From Chloroflexota bacterium (GTDB lineage: Bacteria; Chloroflexota; Anaerolineae; J102), in NCBI GenBank assembly GCA_029782215.1, contig JAKOVD010000024.1, positions 1-64,000 of the forward strand: a stretch of 64,000 nt of DNA. Reading direction: 5' to 3'. Shown here piece after piece: positions 54,905 through 63,658 of the stretch; within the stretch, counting starts at the first letter, position 1; the number at the start of each line of letters is the position of its first letter. The notes beneath the pieces were generated by a model, which worked only from the letters and a program-made list of their open reading frames with translations, made no database searches and had not been told where the DNA came from. Made by a program: the position numbers and the translations under genes.

Positions 54905-55676
54905 GGCGCAGCCCCGCCAGCGTCAGCCAGGGTTCCAGCCGTTCGATCACCCGCGTCTCGGCGGCGATGAGCTCGGCGTGCTGGCCGGTGGCGATGACGC
55001 GCGTGCCCTCGCCCAGGACGCCCCTAAAGCGCTCGACCAATCCCTCCACCAGCCCTACATAGCCGTAGAGCAGCCCGGCCTGCATGCTCTCGACCGTGTT
55101 GCGGCCGATGACCTGCGGCGGCCGGACCAGGGCCACCTCGGGCAGTTGGGCGGCGCGGGCGCTGAGCGCGGCCGCCGCCATCATCAAGCCGGGGGCAATG
55201 GCGTGGCCCAGGTAGTCGCCGTTGGCGTCCAGGGCATCGAATGTGGTCGTCGTGCCGAAGTCGACGACGCAGGCCGGCCCGCCGAACAGCGCCTTGGCCG
55301 CCACGGCGTTGGCCACGCGGTCGGCGCCCAACTGGCGGGGGTTCTCGGTGCGCAGGCGCAGCCCGGTGCGGAGCCCGGCGCCCACCACCAGCGGCTCCAG
55401 GCGCAGCGCCTGGCGGCAGACCGCCTGCCAGACAGGGGTCAAGCCCGGCACCACGCTGGCCACGATGGCGCCTTCCAGCGCTGCCGGCAACTCATGTGGC
55501 GATTCCTGCGCCGCCAGATGCGCAGGCATCGCCGCCAGCAGCGACCGCACCTGCAGGCCGTACTCATCCTCCGTGCGCGCCGTATCCGCGGCCAGCCGCC
55601 AGGTGCCCAGCAGCCGGGCGCCCTCAAACAGGCCCAGGGTAATGTCGGTATTGGCGATGTCGATGCAGACGAGCAT
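54882..55676 (-). CDS. coaX: Type III pantothenate kinase
   Basis: CoaX phosphorylates pantothenate with ATP, the first step to CoA. The 264 residues contain the ASKHA phosphate-1 motif MLVCIDIANTDITLGLFEG, LVVGAGLRTGLRLRTENPRQLGADRVANAVAAKALFGG, PACVVDFGTTTTFDALDANGDYLGHAIAPGLMMAAAALSARAAQLPEV and TVESMQAGLLYGYVGLVEGLVERF, all typical of type III enzymes, which ignore feedback by CoA. It is divergent from the panD-panC genes across a 408-bp gap holding the panD promoter and leader. Its 3' end overlaps the convergent GT39 gene. Confidence 0.95.
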   Translation of the reverse strand: MLVCIDIANTDITLGLFEGARLLGTWRLAADTARTEDEYGLQVRSLLAAMPAHLAAQESPHELPAALEGAIVASVVPGLTPVWQAVCRQALRLEPLVVGAGLRTGLRLRTENPRQLGADRVANAVAAKALFGGPACVVDFGTTTTFDALDANGDYLGHAIAPGLMMAAAALSARAAQLPEVALVRPPQVIGRNTVESMQAGLLYGYVGLVEGLVERFRGVLGEGTRVIATGQHAELIAAETRVIERLEPWLTLAGLRLIWEMNR

Positions 55677-55769
55677 AGGAGCCTCCGCGGGGCGATGGCA
55701 GCATTCTAAACCGGAGAATGCAAGCAGGCAATGGTCAGCACATCGTCAGCAGCCTGTCAGCCAACTTAC

Positions 55770-55798
55770 TTGAAACCCAGACCCACCTCTGCTAGTAT
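55770..55798 (+). promoter_or_regulatory. Promoter of the pan genes
   Basis: TTGAAA (55770-55775) and TAGTAT (55793-55798) are 17 bp apart with TGC before the -10. Transcription would begin near 55805, about 280 nt before panD. Confidence 0.65.
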
Positions 55799-55804
55799 AG
55801 GGAG

Positions 55805-55973
55805 TGCCACCGACCTGTCAAGGCGGTGAGCGTTCTTCCCACCCCAACCAGCTCGCTCGGATCCCCGCAGACCGAGACGGCAAATAGCGTCCGCACAGGC
55901 CCATGCCGGCCTCTGCACCCTTACGCCTATTCCCGCCACAGGTCTGCCCCATGCGCCTGTGGCGTTTTGTTTT
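55805..55973 (+). promoter_or_regulatory. panD leader RNA ending in an intrinsic terminator
   Basis: The leader between the promoter and panD holds short stems such as CACCG...CGGTG (about 55808-55828) and CTCGG...CCGAG (about 55856-55875), and ends with a strong terminator: CGCCACAGG (55934-55942) and CCTGTGGCG (55956-55964) followed by TTTTGTTTT. A terminator inside the 5' leader of a biosynthesis operon points to attenuation. The pan RNA motif is known upstream of panB, panC or panD in Chloroflexi and others; I could not confirm its consensus here by eye. Confidence 0.55.
55934..55973 (+). terminator. Attenuator-type terminator before panD
   Basis: A perfect 9-bp stem with a 13-nt loop and the tail TTTTGTTTT lies 112 nt before the panD start and about 130 nt after the likely transcription start. 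No gene ends between the promoter and this terminator. Confidence 0.85.
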
Positions 55974-55986
55974 GCCCGGCCCACCA

Positions 55987-56013
55987 GGGCGGCCACAGGG
56001 GGACCGCCCCTAC
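55987..56013 (-). repeat. GTAGGGGCGG repeat, reverse orientation
   Basis: On the minus strand the element reads GTAGGGGCGGTCCCCCTG and continues to GGCCGCCC; the GGGCGG and CCGCCC ends pair. It shares its outer bases with the repeat at 30197-30251. Confidence 0.6.
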
Positions 56014-56083
56014 ACCGCCACCCGCACCCGCCACCTTCAACTTTCAACCTTCAACCTGTAACCTGCCACCTGCCACCTGCCAC
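56014..56083 (+). repeat. Ten-unit heptanucleotide array touching the panD start
   Basis: Units in register: ACCGCCA, CCCGCAC, CCGCCAC, CTTCAAC, TTTCAAC, CTTCAAC, CTGTAAC, then CTGCCAC three times. The array stops one base before the panD ATG, so it occupies the place of the ribosome-binding site. Confidence 0.75.
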
Positions 56084-56084
56084 C

Positions 56085-56498
56085 ATGATCACCCGCACGC
56101 TGCTTAAGAGCAAAATCCACCGCGCCACCGTCACCGATGCGGACCTGCACTACGTCGGCTCCATCACCATCGACGAGGACCTGCTGAAGGCGTCTGACAT
56201 TCTCCCCTATGAGAAGGTGCAGGTGGTTGACATCGACAACGGCAACCGCCTGGAGACCTATGCCATCCCCGGTCCTGCCGGCCAGGGCGACATCTGCCTG
56301 AATGGCGCCGCCGCCCGCCTGGTCAGCCCCGGCGACAAGGTCATCATCATGTCCTACGTGGACGTGACCGAGCCTGTGCCGCAGCCGTGGGAGCCCATCG
56401 TCATCCACGTCGACCGCCGCAACCGCATGGTCTCGCTCCAACACGAGATTCGCCCCGGCGTCTACGCCGAGGCTGCCAACGGCGCCTCCCCGTCCTGA
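56085..56498 (+). CDS. panD: Aspartate 1-decarboxylase
   Basis: PanD makes beta-alanine from aspartate using a pyruvoyl group formed by self-cleavage. The 137 residues start [34 protein letters not shown]; cleavage occurs between Gly24 and Ser25 of YVGS. Tyr58-like and Thr57-like catalytic residues are in RLETYAIPG, and [24 protein letters not shown] follows, all standard. The ATG at 56085 is fixed by the family N-terminus, although the preceding repeat array offers no Shine-Dalgarno sequence. Confidence 0.96.
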   Translation: MITRTLLKSKIHRATVTDADLHYVGSITIDEDLLKASDILPYEKVQVVDIDNGNRLETYAIPGPAGQGDICLNGAAARLVSPGDKVIIMSYVDVTEPVPQPWEPIVIHVDRRNRMVSLQHEIRPGVYAEAANGASPS

Positions 56499-56503
56499 GC
56501 ACC

Positions 56504-57454
56504 ATGCCGCCGGCCTCGTCCCTCGCTGAACACCCCACCATCGCCGTCGTTGGCGCCGGCCGCGTGGGCAGCACCCTGGCGCTCGCCGCCAGCCAGGCCG
56601 GCTACACCGTCAACGCCGTCTACAGCCGCACCCCGGCCCGCGCCCAGGCCCTGGCCCAACAGGTGGGCGCCCGCCTGGCGCCTGACCTGGCCGGCCTGGC
56701 CCGCAGCGCCGACCTCATCTTCCTGGCCGTGCCCGACGATGCCCTGGCCGGGGTCGACGCCGCCGGGGCCGGCCATTGGCAGCCGGGCAGCGGCGTCGTC
56801 CACCATTCCGGCCTCCACGGCGCCACCCTGCTCGAGCACGCCGCCGCCGATGGCGCCCTCACCGGCACCCTCCATCCGCTGCAGGCCATCACCGACCCCG
56901 TCTCGGCGCTCAAGCTCCTGCCGGGCACTTTCTTCGGGGTCAGCGGCGCCCCGGCTCTCCTGCCCATCCTCCGGGCTTTTGTGCAGGCGCTGGGCGGGCG
57001 TCCCCTGACCATCCCGGACGCGGCCAAGCCCCTCTACCACGCCGCCGCTGTTTTCGCCAGCAACTATGTGGTCACCTGCTTTGCCCAGGCCGTGGGCATC
57101 CTCGCTGACCTGGGCATCGACCCGGAGGAAGCCGCCCAGGCCCTGCTGCCCCTCACGCAGGGCGCCGTTGCCAATCTGCGCAGCCCCGGCCTGCCGCAGG
57201 CGCTCACCGGCCCCATCTCACGCGGGGACACCGGCACGCTCGCCATCCACCAGCAGCAGTTGGCCGCCCACGAGGCTGGGCGCCTGGTCCTCTATCGCCT
57301 GCTGGGGCAGGCCACGGTCCCCGTCGCCGCTGCCCAGGGCCGCCTGTCACCCGACCGGCTGGCGGCGTTGGCTGAGGCCCTCGCTTCACCACCTCTGATT
57401 TCACCAGCGCCGGCCCCCGGCGCCGTTCCTCTTCCTCTTGCGGAGGTTTCATGA
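56504..57454 (+). CDS. Rossmann/DUF2520 oxidoreductase, candidate ketopantoate reductase (PanG-like)
   Basis: The 316 residues begin, after a short tail, TIAVVGAGRVGSTLALAASQAGYTVNAVYSR (NAD(P) Rossmann loop), continue ADLIFLAVPDDALAGV and VVHHSGLHGATLLEHA, with TGTLHPLQAITDP, and a helical C-terminal DUF2520 domain (HAAAVFASNYVVTCFAQAVGILADLGIDPEEAAQALLPL). Proteins of this COG5495-like family have been reported as alternative ketopantoate reductases (PanG). The gene lies between panD and panB, no panE is present, and ketopantoate reductase is the one missing step, so this assignment is likely but unproved. Confidence 0.8.
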   Translation: MPPASSLAEHPTIAVVGAGRVGSTLALAASQAGYTVNAVYSRTPARAQALAQQVGARLAPDLAGLARSADLIFLAVPDDALAGVDAAGAGHWQPGSGVVHHSGLHGATLLEHAAADGALTGTLHPLQAITDPVSALKLLPGTFFGVSGAPALLPILRAFVQALGGRPLTIPDAAKPLYHAAAVFASNYVVTCFAQAVGILADLGIDPEEAAQALLPLTQGAVANLRSPGLPQALTGPISRGDTGTLAIHQQQLAAHEAGRLVLYRLLGQATVPVAAAQGRLSPDRLAALAEALASPPLISPAPAPGAVPLPLAEVS

Positions 57455-58335
57455 AGACCACCATCCGTCACATCCAGCAGAAGAAGGAGCGCGGCGAGCC
57501 CATCGCCATGCTCACGGCTTACGACTACACCTCGGCCAAGCTTGCCGCGGCGGCGGGCGTCGACATCATCCTGGTGGGCGACAGCCTGGGCATGGTCATC
57601 CAGGGGCATGAGACCACCCTGCCCGTCACGCTCGACGACATCATCTACCACACGCGCACAGTGGTACGCGGAGCGCCCGAAACCCTGGTGGTTGCAGACA
57701 TGCCGTTCATGACCTACCAGGTCTCGCCCGAACAGGCTCTGCTCAACGCCGGTCGCGCCATGCAGGAAGCAGGCTGCCAGGCGGTCAAGATCGAGGGCGG
57801 CGCCCACATGGCGGAAACGGTGCGGCGGCTGGTGCAGGTAGGCATCCCGGTGATGGGCCACATCGGCCTGACACCGCAGAGCGTGAACCAGACCGGCGGC
57901 TGGCGCGTGCAGGGACGCAGCACCAGCGAGGCCGACCGCCTCATCGCCGACGCCCACGCCCTGGCCGAGGCCGGTGCCTTCGCCATCGTCCTGGAACTGA
58001 TGCCCCTGGAGCTGGCTGCCGCCGTCACCGCCCAGGTCGCCGTGCCCACCATCGGCATCGGCGCCGGGCCCCACTGCGACGGCCAGGTGCAGGTCTGGCA
58101 TGACATCCTGGGCCTCTTCTCTGACTTCCAGCCCAAGCACGCCCGCCGCTATGCCGAAGTCGGCGCCCTCATCCGCCAGGCGGTCGGCCAGTACGTGGAA
58201 GAGGTGCGCAGCCATGCCTTTCCCACCGAGGCTCACGCCACGCACCTTGCCGGTGAAGTGGCGGCCCTCTACGCACCGGCCCCGGCACCCCAACCCGCAA
58301 CCGAACCCGCCTCCCCTGCCACCAAAGCTGCCTGA
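57451..58335 (+). CDS. panB: 3-methyl-2-oxobutanoate hydroxymethyltransferase
   Basis: PanB makes ketopantoate from 2-oxoisovalerate and methylene-tetrahydrofolate. The 294 residues contain PIAMLTAYDYTSAKLAAAAGVDIILVGDSLGMVIQGHETTLPVTLDDIIYHTRTVVRGA (metal site Asp), VVADMPFMTYQ, AVKIEGG, GIPVMGHIGLTPQSVNQTGGWRVQGR (catalytic Glu region follows), LELMPLELAAAVTAQVAVPTIGIGAGPHCDGQVQVWHDILGL. The C-terminus carries a Pro/Ala tail not needed for activity. The start overlaps the end of the DUF2520 gene by four bases. Confidence 0.97.
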   Translation: MKTTIRHIQQKKERGEPIAMLTAYDYTSAKLAAAAGVDIILVGDSLGMVIQGHETTLPVTLDDIIYHTRTVVRGAPETLVVADMPFMTYQVSPEQALLNAGRAMQEAGCQAVKIEGGAHMAETVRRLVQVGIPVMGHIGLTPQSVNQTGGWRVQGRSTSEADRLIADAHALAEAGAFAIVLELMPLELAAAVTAQVAVPTIGIGAGPHCDGQVQVWHDILGLFSDFQPKHARRYAEVGALIRQAVGQYVEEVRSHAFPTEAHATHLAGEVAALYAPAPAPQPATEPASPATKAA

Positions 58336-58344
58336 GCCACGTCC

Positions 58345-59184
58345 ATGCACGTCATCATCACCACTGCCGCCATGCAGGCGGCGCGCCGCAGCCTGAACGG
58401 AACCACGGGCGTCGTCCTCACCATGGGCTATCTGCACGAGGGCCATCTTTCCCTCGCCCGCCGCGCCCGCGCCGAAAACGACATCGTCATCGCCACCATC
58501 TTCGTCAACCCGGCGCAGTTCGGCCCCCGCGAGGACCTGGCTGCCTACCCGCGTGATCTGCCGCGCGACCTCAGCCTGCTGGAAGGGGTGGGCGTGGACA
58601 TCGTCTTTGCGCCGGAAAGCCCGGCCGAGATCTATCCCGACGGCTACCAGACCTGGATTGACCTCAGCGACCTGCCCACCAAGCTGGAGGGCGCCGCCCG
58701 GCCCGGCCATTATCGCGGGGTGGCTACCGTCGTCGCCAAGCTCTTCAACCTCACCCGCCCCACCCGCGCCTACTTTGGCCAGAAAGATGCCCAGCAGTGC
58801 GTCGTCATCCGGCGGATGGTCCAGGACCTCAACTTCGATCTCGATGTCGTCGTGTGCCCCACCGTGCGCGAGGCCAACGGCCTGGCCATGAGCTCACGCA
58901 ACACCTACCTGACGCCCGATGAGCGCAGCCGCGCCGCGGTGATCTACCGGGCGTTGAGCGCCGCACAGGCTGCCTATGGGCAGGGTGAACGCAGCGCCGC
59001 CGTTCTCCGCCGCCTGATCCTCGACATCCTGGCCACAGAACCCATCGTGCAAACGGAATACGTCAGCATTGCCGACGCCAACACCCTGGACGAGATCGAG
59101 GCCGCCATTGCCGCGCCCGCCCTGGTCTCGATGGTGGCGCGGGTGGGCAAAGCCCGCCTGATCGACAACGTGATCCTGGCGTAA
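58345..59184 (+). CDS. panC: Pantothenate synthetase
   Basis: PanC joins pantoate and beta-alanine with ATP. The 279 residues show VVLTMGYLHEGHLSLARRARAENDIVIATIFVNPAQFGPREDLAAYPRDLPRDLSLLEGVGVDIVFAPE (HxGH nucleotidyl-transfer motif and pantoate site), LEGAARPGHYRGVATVVAKLFNL, YFGQKDAQQCVVIRRMV (KDAQQ) and MSSRNTYLTPDERSRA (KMSKS-like MSSRN). It is complete, 9 nt after panB, and closes the operon. The next gene is on the opposite strand. Confidence 0.97.
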   Translation: MHVIITTAAMQAARRSLNGTTGVVLTMGYLHEGHLSLARRARAENDIVIATIFVNPAQFGPREDLAAYPRDLPRDLSLLEGVGVDIVFAPESPAEIYPDGYQTWIDLSDLPTKLEGAARPGHYRGVATVVAKLFNLTRPTRAYFGQKDAQQCVVIRRMVQDLNFDLDVVVCPTVREANGLAMSSRNTYLTPDERSRAAVIYRALSAAQAAYGQGERSAAVLRRLILDILATEPIVQTEYVSIADANTLDEIEAAIAAPALVSMVARVGKARLIDNVILA

Positions 59185-59188
59185 CCTG

Positions 59189-59920
59189 TCAGAGCAGCTC
59201 CGCCAGGTCGGCGGTGCTCTCCAGGATCACGTCGGCGCGGCTGAGTTCGCGGCGGGTCCCAAAGCCACACAGCACACCGACCGTGCGCGCCCCGGCGGCG
59301 CGGCCGGCGCGGATATCCACCACGGTGTCACCCACCATGACGCAGTCCGCCGGCGCCAACCCCAGGCGTTTGGCGGCCAGCAGCACCGGCTCGGGGTTGG
59401 GCTTCAGGTACATCACATCACTGCGCGACACGATGGCGTGGAAACAGGCGCCCAGGCCGTGGGTCTCGACAACGTGCAGAGCGGTCTCATGGTCGCGCGT
59501 CGTCACCAGGGCAACCTGGTAGGCGGCGCTGATATGGCGGAGGGCAGCATCCACGCCAGGGATGAGGGCCATCTCCTCACGCTGACGGTGGCCGAAAAGG
59601 CGGCGCTGGAAAGCATTGAGCCGGAACACCTCATCGTCAAGGTGCACGCGATCGAACTGCGTGAGGGTCCAATTCATGGGACCTTCGGCTGCCATCAGCA
59701 GGCGGCGTAGGAACGGGCGCGCATCCCGACCGGGGAAGAAGCGCTGCAGACCCCCAAGCCGGGCGGCAGCCTGGTTAATGGCGGTGTCATCGGTATCCGC
59801 CAGCGTGCCGTCGAGATCGAAGAGGACCCCGCGGATGGGACGCCCAGCGATCACGCCTCGCGTCCCCAAGCCGGTCACCCGCGTTTCCCTGGCAGGCCCA
59901 TCCACCGCCTCCACACCCAT
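59189..59920 (-). CDS. HAD-superfamily phosphatase, Gph/PpaX-like
   Basis: The 243-residue protein has motif I GVLFDLDGTLADTDDTAINQAA, an alpha-helical cap with FPGRDARPFLRRLL, motif II VALVTTRDHETALHVVETHGL, Lys in MYLKPNPEPVLLAAKRLGLAPADCVMVGDTVVDIRAGRAAGA (motif III). This is the phosphoglycolate phosphatase-type arrangement; substrates range over many sugar phosphates. It starts 10 nt after the lepB stop on the same strand and is likely cotranscribed. The N-terminal 25 residues are not conserved in the family; a start within them is possible. Confidence 0.85.
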   Translation of the reverse strand: MGVEAVDGPARETRVTGLGTRGVIAGRPIRGVLFDLDGTLADTDDTAINQAAARLGGLQRFFPGRDARPFLRRLLMAAEGPMNWTLTQFDRVHLDDEVFRLNAFQRRLFGHRQREEMALIPGVDAALRHISAAYQVALVTTRDHETALHVVETHGLGACFHAIVSRSDVMYLKPNPEPVLLAAKRLGLAPADCVMVGDTVVDIRAGRAAGARTVGVLCGFGTRRELSRADVILESTADLAELL

Positions 59921-59929
59921 GAGGGATCC

Positions 59930-60583
59930 TTAGTGCACCAATCCTGCCACGCCGAGAGGCCAGTAGCGCACCCAGGCCTTGCCCACGATGTCTTTGAAGG
60001 CAATAGGCCCAAACGCCCGCGAGTCGTTGGAGTTGTCACGGTTGTCGCCCATGACGAATATCGTTTCCGGCGGCACCACCGTGGCCGGAAAATCGCCATG
60101 CGTCACCCCGCGCAGATAGGGTTCCGCCAGTGGCTGGTTGTTCACGAACACCTGGCCGCCGCGCACCTCGATCGTGTCGCCTGGCAAACCGATGACGCGC
60201 TTGATCAGCATCTCCTGGCCGTAGCCGGGCACATGGACGACGACAATATCATCCCGCTGCGGTGCATGGAAGTGATAGCTCAGCTTCTCAATGACCAGAC
60301 GCTGTTGGCCGTAGAGGGTAGGCTCCATGCTGTAGCCTTCCACCCGCGTCGCCTGCGCCAGGAAGAGGTGGATGAGCAGCGCAATCAGGACCGCGGGCAG
60401 CACCGTTTCGAGGATCTCCCGCACCCCGCGGACCAGGGAAGAGGGCTCGCTGGGGAAAGCGGCGGCCGGCGCCGGCGGCTCTGGCATGGACATAGGCACG
60501 TCGTAGCGCCCGGGTTGGTCCTCCGGGCGAATGATGCGGGCGTCGGGGGGGAGCGGGTGAGAGATCAAGGGGTCGTCGATCAT
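59930..60583 (-). CDS. lepB: Signal peptidase I
   Basis: LepB removes signal peptides from exported proteins, such as those encoded at 12137 and 13966. The 217 residues have a cytoplasmic N-terminus, a membrane anchor near 58-73 (VLPAVLIALLIHLFL), the catalytic Ser in RVEGYSMEPTLYGQQRLVIEK, the general base Lys in MLIKRVIGLPGDTIEV, and FVMGDNRDNSNDSRAFGPI. It is complete. The Pro-Ala-rich N-terminus (SMPEPPAPAAAFPSEPSSLV) is variable. Confidence 0.96.
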   Translation of the reverse strand: MIDDPLISHPLPPDARIIRPEDQPGRYDVPMSMPEPPAPAAAFPSEPSSLVRGVREILETVLPAVLIALLIHLFLAQATRVEGYSMEPTLYGQQRLVIEKLSYHFHAPQRDDIVVVHVPGYGQEMLIKRVIGLPGDTIEVRGGQVFVNNQPLAEPYLRGVTHGDFPATVVPPETIFVMGDNRDNSNDSRAFGPIAFKDIVGKAWVRYWPLGVAGLVH

Positions 60584-60640
60584 GGGGTCTGTGCAGTCAG
60601 AGGGATACTACTACGACGTCGAGCATACACCCTTCCGGCC

Positions 60641-60684
60641 CACCAACCAAAATGACCGGCATTGCGCCGGCCATCCTGGTTGGT
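60641..60684 (-). terminator. Hairpin downstream of pnp
   Basis: CACCAACC (60641-60648) and GGTTGGTG (60677-60684) enclose a second stem around GACCGGC/GCCGGCC. On the minus strand it follows the pnp stop by about 36 bases. It has no T-run, so it may protect the 3' end or act with Rho rather than being a classic terminator. Confidence 0.4.
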
Positions 60685-60720
60685 GAAAATGGAATGGGGG
60701 TAGGGCTGCCCCGTAAAGGG

Positions 60721-62955
60721 CTAGCGGCGGCGGTCACCGGAACGGCGATCGCCGGACCGCCCCTCACCGCGAGGGCGGTCAGAGCCCCCACCACCGGGGC
60801 CACCCTGGCGCCGCTCACGGCTGCGGTTGTCACGGGCGCGGGCCTCGTCGGCCGTGATGCCCTCGAGCACAGCCTGGCGGCTGAGACGAATCTTGCCGTT
60901 CTCATCGATGTCGATGACCATGACCATGATCTCGTCGCCGAGCCGCACCACATCCTCAACCGTGGCCACGCGGTAGTCGGCCAACTGCGAGATGTGGACC
61001 ATGCCGTCGACGCCGGGCAGAATCTCGACAAAGCAGCCGTAAGGCTCGATGCGGACGACCTTGCCGGTGTAGATCTGGCCGATCTTGGCGGAAGTGGTCA
61101 TGGCCTCGATGTCGGCCAGGGCCTTTTCGGCCTCCACGCCGCCGGCCACGTAGATCGTGCCGTCTTCCTCGATGTCGATCTTGACGCCGTAGTCGGCCTG
61201 CAGCTTACGGACGTTCTTGCCGCCGGGGCCGATGATCTTGCCGATCTTCTCGGGGTCGATCTGGATCGTGAGAATGCGCGGGGCGTGCGCCGACAGCTCA
61301 GGACGCGGGCCGGGCAGAGCCTCAAGCATGAGCTTGAGGATGTGCAGCCGCCCTTCTTTGGCCTGGGCCAGGGCGTCCTCGAGCAGCTTATAGCTCAAGC
61401 CCTTGATCTTGATGTCCATCTGCAGGGCTGTGATGCCGTCCGCCGTGCCCGCCACTTTGAAGTCCATGTCGCCCAGGTGGTCTTCCATGCCCTGGATGTC
61501 CGACAGTACCACGAAGCGACTGCCCTCCTGGGTCATGTCGCCCTCGCTGATCAGGCCCATGGCGATGCCCGCCACAGGAGCGGCGATGGGGACGCCGGCA
61601 TCCATCAGGGCCAGCGTGCTGCCGCAGACCGAGGCCATGGAGGTCGAGCCATTGGAGCTCAAGCACTCCGACACCAGGCGCAAGGTGTAGGGGAAGGCAC
61701 TCTGGTCAGGAATGACGGGGACCAGGGCCCGCTCCGCCAGGGCGCCGTGCCCGATCTCGCGGCGTTTGGGACCGCGATTGGGCCAGGTCTCGCCGGTCGA
61801 GAAGGGCGGGAAGTTGTAGTGATGCATGTAGCGCTTGGTCTCTTCCGGCAGCAGGCTGTCCAGCATCTGCGCATCGCGCGGGGTGCCGAGCGTGGCGATG
61901 GTGAGAACCTGGGTTTCGCCGCGGGTGAAAAGACCCGTGCCGTGGGTGCGCGGCAGCACGCTCACCGCGCACGTGATCGGGCGAATGGTGAGCGGGTCGC
62001 GCCCATCCGGTCGCTCGCCCGTGTCGAGGATGCGGTTGCGAACGCTTTCTTTCAACACATCGTCAAAGACGGCGTTGACGTCGCCCGGCGTAAACTGTTC
62101 ACCATACTGGGCGAGCGCTTCCTGGCGGACTACGTCGAGGGCGGCCGCGCGTTCTTCCTTCAGCATGGCGGCGGCGATGATCTGCCGCACGCGCGGGGCG
62201 GCGAGGGCGGTGACGGCCTCAACCGCTTCGGCGGGGGGCAAGTAGACGGTGACTTCGCGCTTCGGCTTGCCCACCGCTGCACGCATGCGGTGCTGCAGCT
62301 CGATGAAGGCCTGCAGCGCCTCGTGGCCGACCCGCATCGCCTCCAGCATCATGTATTCCGGGAGTTGGTTAGCGCCGGCTTCCACCATCAGGATGCCGTC
62401 GGCAGTGCCGCCCAGGCGCAGATCGAGGAGGCTATGCTCCATCTCGGCGAAGGTGGGGTTGATGACGTAGGTGCCATCGACATAGCCGACGCGGACGGCA
62501 CCGATCGGGCCATCCCAGGGGATGTCGGAGATCATCAGGGCGGTCGAAGCCGCATTGATGGCCAGGATGTCAAGGGGATTTTCCTCGTCCGCGCTCAACG
62601 CCGTGCAGATGATCTGCACCTCATTGCGGAAGCCCTTGGGAAACAGGGGACGCAGCGGGCGGTCGATCAGGCGGCTGGTCAGGATGGCTTCCGTGGTCGG
62701 CCTGCCCTCGCGACGATAGAAACTGCCGGGGATCTTGCCGGCCGCATAGAGGCGTTCCTCAAAGTCAACGGACAGCGGGAAGAAATCGACGCCGGGAGGG
62801 GCCGACTTGGAGCCGGTGGCGGTGGCAAGCACGACCGACTCACCCAGGGTGATGGTCACGGCGCCGCCAGCCAGACGCGCCAGATCGCCGGTCTCGAAGC
62901 TGATGGTCTTGCCGCCGACGGTGGTCTCAAACTTGTTCGATTGTTGGTAACTCAT
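60721..62955 (-). CDS. pnp: Polynucleotide phosphorylase
   Basis: PNPase degrades RNA 3'-5' by phosphorolysis and is part of RNA turnover. The 744 residues from ATG 62955 show two RNase PH cores ([36 protein letters not shown] and [51 protein letters not shown], active-site Asp in the second), a KH domain ([25 protein letters not shown]) and an S1 domain ([35 protein letters not shown]). The C-terminus is a Gly-Arg-rich tail. rpsO lies upstream as in many bacteria. A long structured leader precedes it. Confidence 0.97.
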   Translation of the reverse strand: MSYQQSNKFETTVGGKTISFETGDLARLAGGAVTITLGESVVLATATGSKSAPPGVDFFPLSVDFEERLYAAGKIPGSFYRREGRPTTEAILTSRLIDRPLRPLFPKGFRNEVQIICTALSADEENPLDILAINAASTALMISDIPWDGPIGAVRVGYVDGTYVINPTFAEMEHSLLDLRLGGTADGILMVEAGANQLPEYMMLEAMRVGHEALQAFIELQHRMRAAVGKPKREVTVYLPPAEAVEAVTALAAPRVRQIIAAAMLKEERAAALDVVRQEALAQYGEQFTPGDVNAVFDDVLKESVRNRILDTGERPDGRDPLTIRPITCAVSVLPRTHGTGLFTRGETQVLTIATLGTPRDAQMLDSLLPEETKRYMHHYNFPPFSTGETWPNRGPKRREIGHGALAERALVPVIPDQSAFPYTLRLVSECLSSNGSTSMASVCGSTLALMDAGVPIAAPVAGIAMGLISEGDMTQEGSRFVVLSDIQGMEDHLGDMDFKVAGTADGITALQMDIKIKGLSYKLLEDALAQAKEGRLHILKLMLEALPGPRPELSAHAPRILTIQIDPEKIGKIIGPGGKNVRKLQADYGVKIDIEEDGTIYVAGGVEAEKALADIEAMTTSAKIGQIYTGKVVRIEPYGCFVEILPGVDGMVHISQLADYRVATVEDVVRLGDEIMVMVIDIDENGKIRLSRQAVLEGITADEARARDNRSRERRQGGPGGGGSDRPRGEGRSGDRRSGDRRR

Positions 62956-63047
62956 GGTGTCCTTGCGGTTTCCTACCGCAGGCCCGATTACGGCGGCCCC
63001 GGGGGTGGCGTGTGAGCCAGGGCGCAACAACCCGCTTTGGGGTCGTG

Positions 63048-63162
63048 GGCCGGGCCCGGCCACGCTGTGTGCGTCTTGACAAGGTCAGGGACTGGGAACT
63101 GCGTCGCACCAAGTGCTGAGGGTGCACCGACCACTGCGACCTTGGTGAGGTCGGGTCGGTGC
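63048..63162 (-). promoter_or_regulatory. Structured leader between rpsO and pnp
   Basis: The 392-bp gap contains a nested hairpin: GCACCGACC (63124-63132) with GGTCGGTGC (63154-63162), and inside it CGACCT/AGGTCG (63137-63153), separated by a 4-nt bulge on one side. A 14-bp GC palindrome GGCCGGGCCCGGCC lies at 63048-63061. In E. coli PNPase controls its own leader hairpin after RNase III cleavage; a similar role here is inference. Nothing coding is seen in this gap. Confidence 0.45.
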
Positions 63163-63280
63163 GGCGCACTTTCCAATTCCTGTCCCTTGCCGCCGATGTG
63201 GGGTGGCCGCGTATCAGGCAGAAAAGAGGGGTGAAAAGAGGGTGGAGGTAGCTTGAGTGAGGTGTGGTTATCGACTAAGT

Positions 63281-63326
63281 GGCACAAGAAACGAGTAGAT
63301 GGACAGGGATGCGCCCATCTACTCGT
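63281..63326 (-). terminator. Hairpin downstream of rpsO
   Basis: On the minus strand ACGAGTAGATGG (63326-63315) pairs perfectly with CCATCTACTCGT (63302-63291), followed by TTCTTGT. It begins 22 bases after the rpsO stop and can end or attenuate transcription before pnp. Confidence 0.6.
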
Positions 63327-63347
63327 CTCTAGAGCTGCGTCCTTATG

Positions 63348-63617
63348 CTACTTGCGCAGACCCAGGCGCTGAATCAGCTCCAGGTAGCGCTGGTTGTCCT
63401 TGTTCTTCAGATAGGTGAGATGGCGCCTGCGCTGGCCAACGAGTTTCAGCAACCCGCGTCGCGAGTGCTCATCATGCTTGTGGAGCTTGAGATGTTCGAC
63501 GAGCTGATTGATCCGGATCGTCAGAAGCGCCACCTGCACCTCCGGCGAACCGGTATCTTGTGAGTGAAGGTGGTATTCCTGAATGACAGCCTGCTTCTCG
63601 GCAGTGGACAGAGACAC
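63348..63617 (-). CDS. rpsO: Ribosomal protein uS15
   Basis: uS15 binds 16S rRNA early in assembly. The 89-residue protein reads [89 protein letters not shown], with the conserved [20 protein letters not shown]-like and RRRHLTYL blocks. The start codon is GTG at 63617, preceded by AAGGAGA. A structured leader and promoter lie upstream (63659-63754). Confidence 0.97.
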   Translation of the reverse strand: MSLSTAEKQAVIQEYHLHSQDTGSPEVQVALLTIRINQLVEHLKLHKHDEHSRRGLLKLVGQRRRHLTYLKNKDNQRYLELIQRLGLRK

Positions 63618-63658
63618 GTACTACTTTCTCCTTTGCGGTAGCCGGGGTAACGCTGTGG

